64,000 bases of DNA from Bacillus marinisedimentorum (GCF_001644195.2 NZ_LWBL02000013.1:60675-124674), one strand, 5' to 3'. Positions 8,084 to 18,517 are shown, counted from the stretch's first letter. Translations and numbers: made by a program. Notes: generated by a model from the sequence alone, not told the origin.

Positions 8084-9754
8084 TTAAAACTTTCCGGATT
8101 TCAAAATTGAATAAATGAGCCATAAAAACATTAGGAACGAAATCACAAATCCGATTTCGATTGCCGGAACCTCCGTCAGGATAGACGAAGAGTTGCCAAA
8201 TGTCGAACCGATGATCAATCCGACCACAATGATACTGAAAGCAAGCAATGTGATGCTGAATGAAATTCTGTTGCTGATCCGGTCCAGCTTAAAGAGGAGC
8301 TGCTGCGTTTCCGGTAAAGAGATATTGATCCGGAGCTTATCTTTATTGGTCTTCGACAGCAGATCACGAGTCTGTTTGGGAAGTGTCTGCAGCAGCTCCC
8401 CCCACTCCTTGAGGTCATCCCAGACTTGCTCGCCGACCCGCCTGGGGTTGTACCGTTCTTTTACCAAACGCTTACCGTAGGGCTCTGCCAATTTCAAAAT
8501 ACTTAGATCCGGATTAAGTTCTTCCGCAAGAGATTCGACAGTCAAAACGGCTTTTCCAAGAATCGTATATTCAACCGGTATGATAATATTGTTGCGCTGT
8601 GCCGCCATAAACAAATCATTGACAGCATCCCCGATACTGATTTCGCTTAACTTCATATCAAAATACTTTTGATTCAGCAGCTCGATATCAGAACGAAGCC
8701 GATTTTCATCCACATCCGAATCGACAAGGGACATATCCATGAACGTTTCCATGATTGCTTCCGGATCTTGTTTCAGCATGGCAATAACAAGGCTCGAAAA
8801 CTGATAGCGCATCGTCTTTGTCAGCCTGCCGACCTGGCCGAAATCGATCAGCGCAAGCTTCCCTTCCGGCAGGTAAAAAACATTGCCAGGATGAGGGTCG
8901 GCATGAAAAAAACCGTGGATGAAGATCTGCTCGAAAAAACAGTTGACGAGACTGTCAGCCAGCGCCTCCCTTTTTTCATCAGAAAGCCCTTCCACCGTAC
9001 CCAGCTTTTCGCCTTTGATAAATTCCTGGACAAGAACGGCTTCTGTTGAATAATCCCAGTAAATTGATGGGATGACGATATTCTCATTATCCTTGAATTG
9101 ATTGGCGACCTTCTCCGTATGATGGGCTTCCAGCGTGTAGTCAAGTTCATCCTTAATTGAACGGGAAAACTCATCAATAATATCTCTGACCCGGTAATAA
9201 CGGGCCCAGTCAAATTGCTGTTCCAGCAGCCTTCCCAGTTCTTTCATGATGGAAAGGTCTACCCCTACCTGCCGCACGATATCCGGACGCCTCACCTTTA
9301 CAGCCACTTTCGTACCGTCTTTCAGCAGGGCAAGATGCACCTGCCCGATTGAAGCAGATGCAGCCGGCTCCTCGCCGAAATCATCAAAAAGGGAATCAAG
9401 AGGCGCTTCAAGCTGCTCTTCAATTATCGCTTTGCTTTCCTCAAAAGGAAATGGATTGACGTCATCCTGAAGCTTTTCCAACTCCTTAATGATCGGAACC
9501 GGAAAAATATCCCGCCGCGTGCTCAGAATCTGCCCAAGTTTAATAAATGTCGGGCCAAGTTCTTCCAGCGTTTTTCGAAGTTTCGGCCCAATTGACGAGT
9601 GTTCCGGCTTTTTGAAGTCAGCCGCCACCCGTTTCGGTAATGACAGCATATGAAACAGGCCGATATCATCAAGAATATAGCCGAAACCATTTTTTGATAA
9701 AATTACTGCGATTTCCCTGTAACGGTTCATATGTCGAAATCTTCTGCGAAACAT
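8084..9754 (-). CDS. ABC1/UbiB-family atypical kinase-like membrane protein
   Basis: 556 residues. The family (AarF/UbiB/ADCK) has an atypical protein-kinase fold and supports quinone biosynthesis or lipid homeostasis. Visible motifs are the family KxGQ sequence (KLGQ at 72-75), the alanine-rich loop replacing the glycine loop (AASASIGQVH at 131-140), the ATP-binding Lys153 in VAVKV, the HADPHPGN catalytic segment, and LIDFGQ as the metal-binding DFG equivalent. Two hydrophobic segments at the C-terminus anchor it in the membrane. I chose ATG at 9754 (AAAGGTG six bases upstream) over a GTG three codons earlier. It sits 24 nt downstream of a phasin-like gene, and both are inserted between addA and sbcD, which are adjacent in B. 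subtilis. Confidence 0.9.
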   Translation of the reverse strand: MFRRRFRHMNRYREIAVILSKNGFGYILDDIGLFHMLSLPKRVAADFKKPEHSSIGPKLRKTLEELGPTFIKLGQILSTRRDIFPVPIIKELEKLQDDVNPFPFEESKAIIEEQLEAPLDSLFDDFGEEPAASASIGQVHLALLKDGTKVAVKVRRPDIVRQVGVDLSIMKELGRLLEQQFDWARYYRVRDIIDEFSRSIKDELDYTLEAHHTEKVANQFKDNENIVIPSIYWDYSTEAVLVQEFIKGEKLGTVEGLSDEKREALADSLVNCFFEQIFIHGFFHADPHPGNVFYLPEGKLALIDFGQVGRLTKTMRYQFSSLVIAMLKQDPEAIMETFMDMSLVDSDVDENRLRSDIELLNQKYFDMKLSEISIGDAVNDLFMAAQRNNIIIPVEYTILGKAVLTVESLAEELNPDLSILKLAEPYGKRLVKERYNPRRVGEQVWDDLKEWGELLQTLPKQTRDLLSKTNKDKLRINISLPETQQLLFKLDRISNRISFSITLLAFSIIVVGLIIGSTFGNSSSILTEVPAIEIGFVISFLMFLWLIYSILKSGKF

Positions 9755-9778
9755 CAGCTTCACCTTTTTCCAGCGCTA

Positions 9779-10141
9779 TTATTGATTGAAATCATCAGGA
9801 GATAAATCTTCAGCCGGTTTCATACTGTCCGGTTCTGTCTCACTGTATTCCATATGTTTTGCTTCAAGCTCCCTGATCCTTTTTTCAAGGTTTCTGTATT
9901 GCTCGATTGTCACAAAACCGAGCTCCTGGATGTTTTCTTTCACATCAGCTTTGAAATCTTCATTGAATTTTTGTTCAACCGATTCTCCTTTTGAAAGAAG
10001 GCTGTTCAGCAATTCTTTCGCTTCCTGGGGTGCAATTTCCCCTTTCACTGTCAGGTCATTCACATACTTTTCAACTTTTTCCTTGCTGGCTGCAGCAATG
10101 CCGAGGCCAAGCAGCAGCCCTCTTCGTAAATACGGATTCAT
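9779..10141 (-). CDS. Phasin-like small helical protein
   Basis: 120 residues. It resembles the phasin-like proteins annotated as regulators of polyhydroxyalkanoate granules, but with low certainty. The N-terminus is MNPYLRRGLLLGLGIAAASKEK, split by a short hydrophobic patch. A long amphipathic helix follows, then a coiled coil (YRNLEKRIRELEAKH). The acidic tail ends in SPDDFNQ. The ATG has AAAGGAGG 9 nt upstream, 16 nt after the addA stop. No PHA synthase is in the window, so a granule role is not supported here. Its constant neighbour is the UbiB-type gene, and a joint membrane or granule role is my inference. The frame runs open to 10387 only because it overlaps addA. Confidence 0.7.
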   Translation of the reverse strand: MNPYLRRGLLLGLGIAAASKEKVEKYVNDLTVKGEIAPQEAKELLNSLLSKGESVEQKFNEDFKADVKENIQELGFVTIEQYRNLEKRIRELEAKHMEYSETEPDSMKPAEDLSPDDFNQ

Positions 10142-10157
10142 AACTGTATTCCTCCTT

Positions 10158-13100
10158 TTAATCCAATTCCAATGGATAACCGCCGTCAAAGAAATACAAA
10201 TATTTCCGGCTGACTTTCTTTTTGATAATCTGCTCAACTGCCCGCTGATAAAGGTTAAGCTGGGTGCGGTACCTGTCGGCAAGGACCGGTTTCGCCTCAC
10301 TGAAATTGCCATTGAACCGGTTTGATATATTATCCGTTTTATAATCGATGATTGCCAGCCCCTGTTCGTCTTCCAGGAGACAATCAATCACACCCTGGAC
10401 AAGGACAAATTCTTGATCTTCCCCCTGCCATTCAGGATAGGCTTCTTTTGCCGGGAAGGCTAAGCTGAACGGGATTTCCCGTTCCACTTTCGCGGCGTTT
10501 AGAAAACGGCGGCCCGGCTCACTGCCGAAGAAATCGGCGATGCGTTCCGGTTCAATGGCCTCAGCCTGCTGGTCAGTAAGCAATTCGCGGGTAACCATTT
10601 TACTGATTTGTTCCCTTATTTCATCAGAACTAATCCCATCGGCAACCTTGAGCTGCTGCATGACCATATGCATCGCTGTTCCGCGTTCGGCCGCTGTCAT
10701 TTTCTGCTCCTGTAAAAAACGCGGCCTTTTTTCGATCGGGGCCTGAAAACGTTGAATTAAACGGATGTCACTGTTCTCATCGACTGCACCATGCCGGTTT
10801 TTCATTTCAGTGACCGATTGCTTCGCACTATGCCCGGCGGCCTGCGTAAATGGGTAACGCCACTCAAGCCTGCGCTGGACCTGATCAGCAAAAGGAGAGT
10901 CATCCGGATAACGGGTCCATGAGCGGAGTGATTCCATCAACTCTTCTTCACGGGCCAGTTCATCAGGTGCTTCTTCAGTCAATGTCTCCCCTTTGACAAA
11001 ATCGATCTTCCAGTTTGAAGGATGCCGTGCTATTTCAGAATCTCCATTCGGCTTTTCTTCTTCAAGCGTTTCAAGAATATGGCGGTGGCGGACAAGTGCC
11101 GGCCCGATCCAATCGAGATAGGAGGTGCTGCGCGACCGTTCATAGTCAGGAAGCAGCCAATCCTCATGGTCGATATGTTCCTTCCAGGAATCAACCATTT
11201 TACTTCGGTCTTTCACCGAGCCGATCAAGTACAGTTTATCCCGTGCCCGGGTCAGGGCTACATACAAAACACGCATTTCCTCTGCCGCCAGCTCCATTCT
11301 GGCCCTGCGCTTAATGGCGATTAGCGGGAGGGTCGGATAACTGATCCGCAGCTCGGGATTGATCAAACGCGAACCGAAACCGAGTTCTTTATGGAGAAGC
11401 ACCTTCTGGTGAAGGTCCATCATATTGAATTGGCGGGCCAGGCCTGCTGTAAAGACTACAGGGAACTCAAGCCCTTTGCTTTTGTGGATCGTCATGATGC
11501 GCACAACATCCTCTTGTTCGCCCAGCGCGCGGGCTGCCCCTAGATCATCACCGCGTTCCTGCATGCGCTCGATGAATCTGAGAAACCGGAACAATCCGCG
11601 GAATGATGTTTCTTCGTATTGCCTTGCCCGGTCATAGAGTGCCCGCAAGTTTGCCTGGCGCTGCTTTCCGCCCGGCATCCCGCCGACAAAATCGTAATAA
11701 CCTGTTTCGCCGAATAAATCCCAGATCAAAGTGGACAGGGCGCCCTGGCGCGCTTTTGTCCGCCATTCTTCAAGGCTTTTATAAAAACGGTCAAGTTTTT
11801 CCTTTAAAACACGGTCTCCGCCTGTTCCGGAAATATAGGAAAGAACCGCCTCAAAATAGGTATCCTTTTTATTCTCAAGGCGGATGGAAGCCAGTTCGTT
11901 TTCACTCAAGTCCACAATTGGCGACCGCAGCACTGAAGCAAGCGGTATATCCTGAAGCGGATTGTCGATCACTTTCAGCAGCGAAAGCATGACCGATACT
12001 TCTGCAGCTTCAAAGTAACCGGTGGACAGCTCCGCATAAACAGGGATGCCGTACTTTTTGAACTCTTCCATAATGGCTGGCGCCCATGGCATCGAGCGCA
12101 AAAGAATGACGACATCACGATATGTGACCGTCCGCATCCCGCCAATTTTCTTATCAAAAATTTGATAAGTACCGACCAACTCTTTAATCTTCTTTGCCAT
12201 CAGGCGGGCTTCAAGCTGGACGGTTTCATACTCATCTGGATTGATGCGGCTTTCATCAGGCGCTTCCTGCTTCCGCTCATCATTTTTTTGCTGATCGACA
12301 AGGAGCAGCTCCGTTTCAGTATCGGAACCAGGCGGGTAAGCTGCGCCGGGTTTTAACTCCGCCGCATCATCGTATTCGATTTCACCGACTGTTTCACCCA
12401 TGATCTGCTTGAAGATGAAGTTTGTGCCGTGCAGCACTTCTTCACGGCTGCGGAAGTTCTTCGATAAATCAATTTTGATTCCCCCATTACCGCCGCCGTT
12501 TCCAAACCTTTTATATTTGGAAAGGAACAATCCCGGTTCAGCCAGACGGAACCGGTAAATACTCTGTTTCACATCTCCAACCATAAATACATTGCCCTGC
12601 TCTGTATTAGGCTTCGCGATCAGGCGAATGATCGTTTCCTGTACAAGGTTCGTATCCTGGTACTCATCAACAAGCAATTCCGTAAACTGCTGGCGGTATT
12701 GCTTTGCCGCATCTGAAGGCACGACATCTGTTATTCCGCCGGCCTGATGATGGGATTCGGCCAGAATAGAAAGCGCGTAATGCTCCAGGTCATTGAAGTC
12801 AACAAGCGCCCGCTCCTTTTTGGCCTCCGCATATCTTATGGTCACTTTTTTCACAAGCTCGACAAGCGTCCGGACAACCGGAGCCATTTCGCGGACATCC
12901 TGCATATAAGCATCCGGGCTGCGGGCAAAAAGCTCTTCCTTCAGCTTGCCGATTTGCTTTTTCACTTTTTCGCGAAATGCCTTGACCCGATCCTGCAGGT
13001 CTTTATCCGCCTCGCCTTTCCTAACCGTTTTCAGCTTTGAAAAGGATGCTGTCTGCATTTCCTCATAGAGACGCTGCCAGGAGTCTTTTGCAGCGGCCTG

Positions 13101-13913
13101 CAGTTCCTGTACGATTCTGAGATCATCTTCAAGGTTATCTGCATAGGCGGAAGGTCCTCCCGGCTCCTTAGTCAGAGTCATTGCATGGGCGAGAATCGCC
13201 TCCATTCCGTCCAGCTGCAAATTCACATCACCGGCAAGGTCTTTCATCCACGGAAGATCTTCGATGCCGATGCCTTTCCCGGCATTTTCATATTCTTCCG
13301 CAACATTATCGAGCCACTCAAACGGCCATGGATGTGCGCGTGAAAAATTATATAACTTGCGGGCATAGTCCTGCAGGTCGGCATCGCTCCGATCACTTGC
13401 ATACCGGTCAACAAGGTCATAAAATGCCTCGTTTCCTTCCCTTCCATATTCCTCCTCAAAAAGCTCATCAAGGACCTCATCCATCAGGAGATCGGCTTCA
13501 GTGCCATCTGCAATCCGAAAACCCGGATCGATATCAAGCTTGTAATAATATTTCCTTACGACATTCAGGCAGAAGGAGTGCAGCGTTGAAATCGAAGCCC
13601 TGTTAATGAGGGTAAGCTGTCTCCGTAAGTGTAGGGAGGACGGATGACTTTCGAGTTCCTTTTCAATGGCATCACCGATCCGCTTTTTCATCTCAGAAGC
13701 TGCTGCATTTGTGAATGTCACGACAAGGAGACGGTCGATGTCCACCGGATTTTCAAGTGATGTGATTTTTTTGATGATCCGTTCAACAAGGACGGCTGTT
13801 TTTCCCGAGCCGGCTGCGGCGGCTACGAGGATGTCTTTTCCGGAGGCGGTGATGGCATCCCATTGTTCATCCGTCCATGTGCTGTTTTCAGGCTTCGGCA
13901 AATTACTGATCAT
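10158..13913 (-). CDS. addA: AddA, helicase-nuclease subunit of the AddAB recombination enzyme
   Basis: 1251 residues (B. subtilis AddA has 1232). AddAB is the RecBCD counterpart that resects double-strand breaks up to Chi. Superfamily 1 helicase motifs are intact: Walker A AAAAGSGKTA at 31-40, LLVDEYQDTN as motif II, and QSIYRFRLAEP as motif III. The C-terminal RecB-type nuclease has GVID (Asp1177) and DYKTD (Asp1190, Lys1192). ATG at 13913 has AAAGGAG 9 nt upstream and lies 11 nt inside the end of addB, giving translational coupling. The frame continues 13 codons upstream, but the family begins near this Met. Confidence 0.98.
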   Translation of the reverse strand: MISNLPKPENSTWTDEQWDAITASGKDILVAAAAGSGKTAVLVERIIKKITSLENPVDIDRLLVVTFTNAAASEMKKRIGDAIEKELESHPSSLHLRRQLTLINRASISTLHSFCLNVVRKYYYKLDIDPGFRIADGTEADLLMDEVLDELFEEEYGREGNEAFYDLVDRYASDRSDADLQDYARKLYNFSRAHPWPFEWLDNVAEEYENAGKGIGIEDLPWMKDLAGDVNLQLDGMEAILAHAMTLTKEPGGPSAYADNLEDDLRIVQELQAAAKDSWQRLYEEMQTASFSKLKTVRKGEADKDLQDRVKAFREKVKKQIGKLKEELFARSPDAYMQDVREMAPVVRTLVELVKKVTIRYAEAKKERALVDFNDLEHYALSILAESHHQAGGITDVVPSDAAKQYRQQFTELLVDEYQDTNLVQETIIRLIAKPNTEQGNVFMVGDVKQSIYRFRLAEPGLFLSKYKRFGNGGGNGGIKIDLSKNFRSREEVLHGTNFIFKQIMGETVGEIEYDDAAELKPGAAYPPGSDTETELLLVDQQKNDERKQEAPDESRINPDEYETVQLEARLMAKKIKELVGTYQIFDKKIGGMRTVTYRDVVILLRSMPWAPAIMEEFKKYGIPVYAELSTGYFEAAEVSVMLSLLKVIDNPLQDIPLASVLRSPIVDLSENELASIRLENKKDTYFEAVLSYISGTGGDRVLKEKLDRFYKSLEEWRTKARQGALSTLIWDLFGETGYYDFVGGMPGGKQRQANLRALYDRARQYEETSFRGLFRFLRFIERMQERGDDLGAARALGEQEDVVRIMTIHKSKGLEFPVVFTAGLARQFNMMDLHQKVLLHKELGFGSRLINPELRISYPTLPLIAIKRRARMELAAEEMRVLYVALTRARDKLYLIGSVKDRSKMVDSWKEHIDHEDWLLPDYERSRSTSYLDWIGPALVRHRHILETLEEEKPNGDSEIARHPSNWKIDFVKGETLTEEAPDELAREEELMESLRSWTRYPDDSPFADQVQRRLEWRYPFTQAAGHSAKQSVTEMKNRHGAVDENSDIRLIQRFQAPIEKRPRFLQEQKMTAAERGTAMHMVMQQLKVADGISSDEIREQISKMVTRELLTDQQAEAIEPERIADFFGSEPGRRFLNAAKVEREIPFSLAFPAKEAYPEWQGEDQEFVLVQGVIDCLLEDEQGLAIIDYKTDNISNRFNGNFSEAKPVLADRYRTQLNLYQRAVEQIIKKKVSRKYLYFFDGGYPLELD

Positions 13914-16900
13914 CGGCGCCGTCTCCTTTCTTTCTGATTTTCTCAAGGACAACTTGATCTTTTTCAGGCTTCAGCAGCCGGTATTCATTTTCTTCGAGCG
14001 AGTTGTCAAACTGGCAGAAAGATTTATATGAGCAAAATGTGCAAGGCGTCCTGTCCTTCATTTTATAAGGCGCAATATCAATGACTCCGTCCGTGATATC
14101 CGTACCGATCTTTTTGATCAATTCCCTCACATGTTTTCGGAGGTGATTGAAGTCTTCATCACTTGCTATTGAAGAATTGCTGTAAAAGCCGCCCGTTTTC
14201 TTCAGGCCTGCCGGAACAACGTCGGAATGCCCGCTATCGAGCGTGTTATCCATAAGCTTAATCGCTTCTTCTTCGGCAACAAGGAGGCCTTTCATTTTGA
14301 ACTGCTTGAAAAGTTCCCTGTCGATGGCATCATCCGGAAGGCGGTAATCCGAAGTGACCATCGGGTTGTGGACATGGAAATAGAGGACTCCGGCAGGATG
14401 CGCATCCTCGCCGAGCCATTTATCGGAATGGGTCAGCACGATATCGAGATATGTGAGCATCTGCAAGGCCAGGCCAAAGTATACTTCAGCCAGGCTCAGC
14501 GCCTTCTCGCTTGATTTATAGTCGACGACCCGCAGCAGCATCCCTTTTGAGCTTTCCGCTTTGTCGACCCGGTCAATTCGGCCGACCAGTTCCATTTCAG
14601 TGCCGTTAGGAAGCTTGAAGGTAATGGCAGGCAAGTCTTGGCCAGACCCGAATGGAACCTCAAGGCCGATCGGTACAAATCCGCTTGATTTGGCATGTTC
14701 ACTCATGACACCCGAAGCCTTTGCCACCACTTGCTGCAATTTCCGTTTTATATAATTGTGCCTGTTTGAGCTTAACAGAATCTCACCTTGAAGATGCGGC
14801 GCCAATTCATCGATCGCCTGGATGGAAAATTGCTCGCATTGCTTGCTGGTCAGCTCGTTCCATTCAAGGCCGTGCTCCTTCACAAGTTCGGACATCCGTT
14901 TCAATGCCCCGTGGAAAAGCTGCCCGATATCAGGAGCTTCGAGCTTGAAGATTTGCCGCTCCTTCAATTTCAGCCCGTGTGAAGCAAACTGGGAAAATGC
15001 GCAGGAGTTGAACCGCTCCATCCTTGAAACACTTGCCTGGATCTGCTCGCCGTACAGCTCTTTGCTGATATGCGCATCAAGCTGCTTTGCTTCATTTTTA
15101 AAAAACAGGCTGCCCAGGACGGTCCGCGCCTTTTCCGACCACTGTTCACTGGTGATAAATTCATTCAGGACATCGATCCACAGCGGTGCAACCGGATACC
15201 CCCGTTTCCACGCCTGCAGCTGGGCAGCGAGATAAGACAGCGTCTTCTTGCCTGTCGTGACGAAATCCAGCTGCTCCTGTTCACTAACTTCCGTCGGATC
15301 GTTTAAAATGAGCTTTTCCTCCAGCGTACTGTAAAGGCTTTTGATGCGTTTGACAAGAACAGACGGATTCAATGATTTCCCTTCCTCATCCGCAAGGGGC
15401 CAGCTTACCCACAACCGCTCCGACGGACTGGTCAGAGCAAGGTAAATCAGAAAATTCTCATCCAACAGCTGCTCGCGGCTTCCTGGTGCCAGCTGTACAC
15501 CCGAATCAAGAAGAAGCTGCCTTTCTTCATCGGAAATGACATCGTCTTCCTGTGGAACAGCAGGCAGGACACCTTCATTCACCCCGAGAATAAATGAAAT
15601 TTTCACATCCCCAAAACGGGTCCGATCAAGCGTTCCCGCCAGCACCTGGTCAAGTGAAGGCGGCACCAGTGCAAACCTCATCGATTCCAGTCCTGTTCCG
15701 ATCATTTTCATGAACATATCAAATGTCAGTTTATCATCACCGGTGATTTCCACAATCTGGTCCAGCAAATCCATAAACTCATCCCACACCTGGTCGTGCT
15801 GGCGGGCGAGTGTAAGATTTCCGTTCTCAGCTGCCGTATCGCGCAGCTTTTCAATTTTCTCAGGAACCCTTATCCCGGAAAGAAAATGATAGAGTGCTTC
15901 CGCATAATCCCGGCCCGTTTTCGCCCTTTTCATTTCTTCCTCAAGGGAAGCGAGCGGTGCTGCGATCAATCTGCGCAGACGGTTGATCTTATCCTCAATT
16001 TCCTTCTCTTTGTCCGTTTGCCCGGTGTCCGTATCTTCAAGTGAATAAATGCGCCGGTAGGTCCACGGCTCATCCTGTTTCCACTTGACGCCCTGGATGC
16101 CGCGGGCCAGCACGTAGTTTTCAAGCTGGTCCATCTGTTCCCGGAGCCCTTCAACACGGCTCCCCAGCGGAAAAAACAGGTCCGTTTTCACACAGCGGAA
16201 CACCGGATCGTAACGCCAGTTCGTATGGATGACATCGAGTGATGACCGAATCAGCTCAAACAGGGGATGATTCAGCATCGTTTGCTTCAGGTCGATGAAA
16301 TAAGGAATCTCGTAATCATTGAATATCGTCTCCATCAGCTTCTGGTAATCTCCCATGTTGCGGACAAATATGCCGATATCCCTGAACCGGTACCCTTCTT
16401 CACGGACGAGCTTAAGGACTTCCCGGGCAACGCCTTCCACTTCTGCCCGCCTGTTAACGGCCGCAGCAAGCGTGATTTCCCCGGCTAAATCAACTTGTTC
16501 AGCCGGCCTGACATCATAACAGCGTTCCAGATGTTCAAGTGACGGAGCCTGCTCATAACGGGGGGGCTTTCCATCCAAAACAACCGTCTTCTCCAGTTCC
16601 GCCCCAAGACCTCCGGCTAGCTCCCTCAATTTCATAAACGTATCCCCCGTCATCCGGAATAGATTAAGTTCATGGGGAGCATGTTCATACTCGCGGTCGA
16701 GCGTCAACGAAACAGTCACCCGCTTCGCATGCTGAAAAAGCGCTCCAAGAACAAGCTCTTCCTGCGGTGTGAAGCTGTAAAACCCATCAATATAAAACTC
16801 GGCATCTTTTATAAAATCGGAATCCGGAATCTTCTCGGCAAGCAGCCTCAAATAATCTTCTGAATCGACATAACGGCCGGCCAGGCTTTTCTCCAGGTCT

Positions 16901-17415
16901 TCATAAATGAGCTGAAAATCGTGAAGCTTCTCTTTCAGGCTCTCCGTTCCCGCTTCTGCTTTTCCGCCAGCATCAAGTTCCATCCGTTTCTGCTCTAGAT
17001 CGGCCGGTGTGACACAGTATCTCTTGAATTCAGCCATCATCTCCTCAAGCTGTTCAATAAATCCGTTTTTCTCAGCAGCCTTTTCAAACACCTTGAGCTC
17101 TTTCCTTCGGCTTTCCAAAATCTTTCGGATCATCATATTAAGGCCGAGCGTATTGATATGATAACGGGAAATCCCGCCAGTCTCCTGCAAAACCCTCCAG
17201 GCCAGCCTCGTGAAACTGAACACCTGCGTCCTGATCATGCCGCCAAGTCCCGGCGTTGTGATCAAATCATACTCCGTTTGGAATGTCATTTGATCCGGCA
17301 CAAGATAAATCAGCGGGTTTCCATCCGGATTATCCTTGAGACGCTTCCGCAAATCGTCTTTGCAAAGCGCCGTCTTCCCGCTTCCTGCCCGTCCGATGAC
17401 AAATCGCACTGTCAT
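13903..17415 (-). CDS. addB: AddB, second subunit of the AddAB helicase-nuclease
   Basis: 1170 residues. AddB has an inactivated helicase core that reads Chi, plus a C-terminal nuclease that cuts the 5' strand. GRAGSGKT at 8-15 is the Walker A box. The nuclease metal site is in GRIDRVD and VVDYKSS. Four cysteines for the 4Fe-4S cluster are present at C805, C1125, C1128 and C1134, the same spacing as in the characterised enzyme, so the cluster should form. The ATG at 17415 follows a good GGAGG site. It is the first gene of the leftward addB-addA-phasin-ubiB-(sbcD-sbcC) block. Confidence 0.98.
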   Translation of the reverse strand: MTVRFVIGRAGSGKTALCKDDLRKRLKDNPDGNPLIYLVPDQMTFQTEYDLITTPGLGGMIRTQVFSFTRLAWRVLQETGGISRYHINTLGLNMMIRKILESRRKELKVFEKAAEKNGFIEQLEEMMAEFKRYCVTPADLEQKRMELDAGGKAEAGTESLKEKLHDFQLIYEDLEKSLAGRYVDSEDYLRLLAEKIPDSDFIKDAEFYIDGFYSFTPQEELVLGALFQHAKRVTVSLTLDREYEHAPHELNLFRMTGDTFMKLRELAGGLGAELEKTVVLDGKPPRYEQAPSLEHLERCYDVRPAEQVDLAGEITLAAAVNRRAEVEGVAREVLKLVREEGYRFRDIGIFVRNMGDYQKLMETIFNDYEIPYFIDLKQTMLNHPLFELIRSSLDVIHTNWRYDPVFRCVKTDLFFPLGSRVEGLREQMDQLENYVLARGIQGVKWKQDEPWTYRRIYSLEDTDTGQTDKEKEIEDKINRLRRLIAAPLASLEEEMKRAKTGRDYAEALYHFLSGIRVPEKIEKLRDTAAENGNLTLARQHDQVWDEFMDLLDQIVEITGDDKLTFDMFMKMIGTGLESMRFALVPPSLDQVLAGTLDRTRFGDVKISFILGVNEGVLPAVPQEDDVISDEERQLLLDSGVQLAPGSREQLLDENFLIYLALTSPSERLWVSWPLADEEGKSLNPSVLVKRIKSLYSTLEEKLILNDPTEVSEQEQLDFVTTGKKTLSYLAAQLQAWKRGYPVAPLWIDVLNEFITSEQWSEKARTVLGSLFFKNEAKQLDAHISKELYGEQIQASVSRMERFNSCAFSQFASHGLKLKERQIFKLEAPDIGQLFHGALKRMSELVKEHGLEWNELTSKQCEQFSIQAIDELAPHLQGEILLSSNRHNYIKRKLQQVVAKASGVMSEHAKSSGFVPIGLEVPFGSGQDLPAITFKLPNGTEMELVGRIDRVDKAESSKGMLLRVVDYKSSEKALSLAEVYFGLALQMLTYLDIVLTHSDKWLGEDAHPAGVLYFHVHNPMVTSDYRLPDDAIDRELFKQFKMKGLLVAEEEAIKLMDNTLDSGHSDVVPAGLKKTGGFYSNSSIASDEDFNHLRKHVRELIKKIGTDITDGVIDIAPYKMKDRTPCTFCSYKSFCQFDNSLEENEYRLLKPEKDQVVLEKIRKKGDGADDQ

Positions 17416-18062
17416 TGAATAACCTCCGCTCCTGCAAATATCTGTCGACAGCTTGAGGATCGCCCGAGCTGTCTCGTTATGTAATCAAAAATGTAAAACA
17501 GGCCGTTTTTGCTGAAACATGTGCGAAACGGCTGCCTGTAAGTATCTGCTTATCTTTTCAACGTCACATTTCCTGATTCTATGATACTATTTCCGCGAAT
17601 GCCGATAAACCTTTTTCATCTGCCAATATCTGAAGGTGATTTCGAACATCCGTTCTATAAGTTTAGCAGATTTTTCCGTTCTCTTCCACCTTGCAGATGA
17701 ATGGGTGCTGTTCTTTTGCCCGATCATGGTATGGTACAGCGAGCTTCAGAGGTTTAAATTGATATCTGGTGGTTCCCCGAAAATCCCGGATTCCGGGCTG
17801 TCCCCCGATTTTGAGGCGCTGCGGTACATTTAATAAGCCTTTATGAATCCTTTCTGCACGAGAAAATTGGTGAGCAATTTTAAGGATTCTCACGCCTGCT
17901 GTTGTAATAAAGACCTTTAAAAATCAACAATTGATTATTTGGGATTTTTGGAAGTAATGCTTCAATTCAATCCATAGGAACGGTTATTTTGCAGTTAGCA
18001 GACGGTTTTGAACTATATTTTATAGGTTATGCAGCTGGTTCATGCGGAATCGCGTATTTCAC
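17416..18062. other. Intergenic gap upstream of addB
   Basis: It must hold the addB promoter (leftward), but I cannot place it with confidence. Two overlapping frames of 65-76 codons occur near 17.6-17.9 kb without convincing ribosome-binding sites, and I do not call them genes. The right edge leads into the tandem array at 18063. Confidence 0.4.
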
Positions 18063-18517
18063 GCCGTCCCCTGTGCACCATCATGGACCGCGACCGGTTA
18101 AGGGGCAGGTTTCGCGCCGTAACAACGACTTTTCATGCCAAACAGTCCTCCTTTCATGCGCAAATCCTGCTTTTTCACGCCGTATCTGCGACTTTTCACG
18201 CCAGACCACCCGTTTCGCGCCATAACTACCACTTTTCACGCCGTTCCATACCGGTTTCGCGCCGTCCCCTGTGCACCATCATGGACCGCGACCGGTTAAG
18301 GGGCAGGTTTCGCGCCGTAACAACGACTTTTCATGCCAAACAGTCCTCCTTTCATGCGCAAATCCTGCCCTTTCACGCCGTATCTGCGACTTTTCACGCC
18401 AAACCACCCGTTTCGCGCCATAACTACGACTTTTCGCGCCGTTCCATACCGGTTTCGCGCCGTCCCCTGTGCACCATCATGGACCGCGACCGGTTAAGGG
18501 GCAGGTTTCGCGCCGTA
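18063..18517. repeat. Tandem array, 198-bp period built from 21-bp sub-units
   Basis: The sequence GCCGTCCCCTGTGCACC starts at 18063, 18261 and 18459, giving an exact 198-bp period and about 2.3 copies, nearly identical. Inside each unit a core of the type TTT-C(G/A)CGCC or TTT-CATGCC recurs about every 21 bp (for example TTTCGCGCC, TTTTCATGCC, TTTTCACGCC). Because 198 is a multiple of three, one plus-strand frame (18029-18562) stays open throughout and reads as heptads such as FHAVSAT and FHAKQSS. It lacks a ribosome-binding site, so coding is doubtful. Confidence 0.85.

Noticed and set aside
17636..17893. Overlapping frames of 65 and 76 codons upstream of addB
   Set aside because: They lie on opposite strands over the same DNA. 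No good ribosome-binding site and no recognisable protein pattern.
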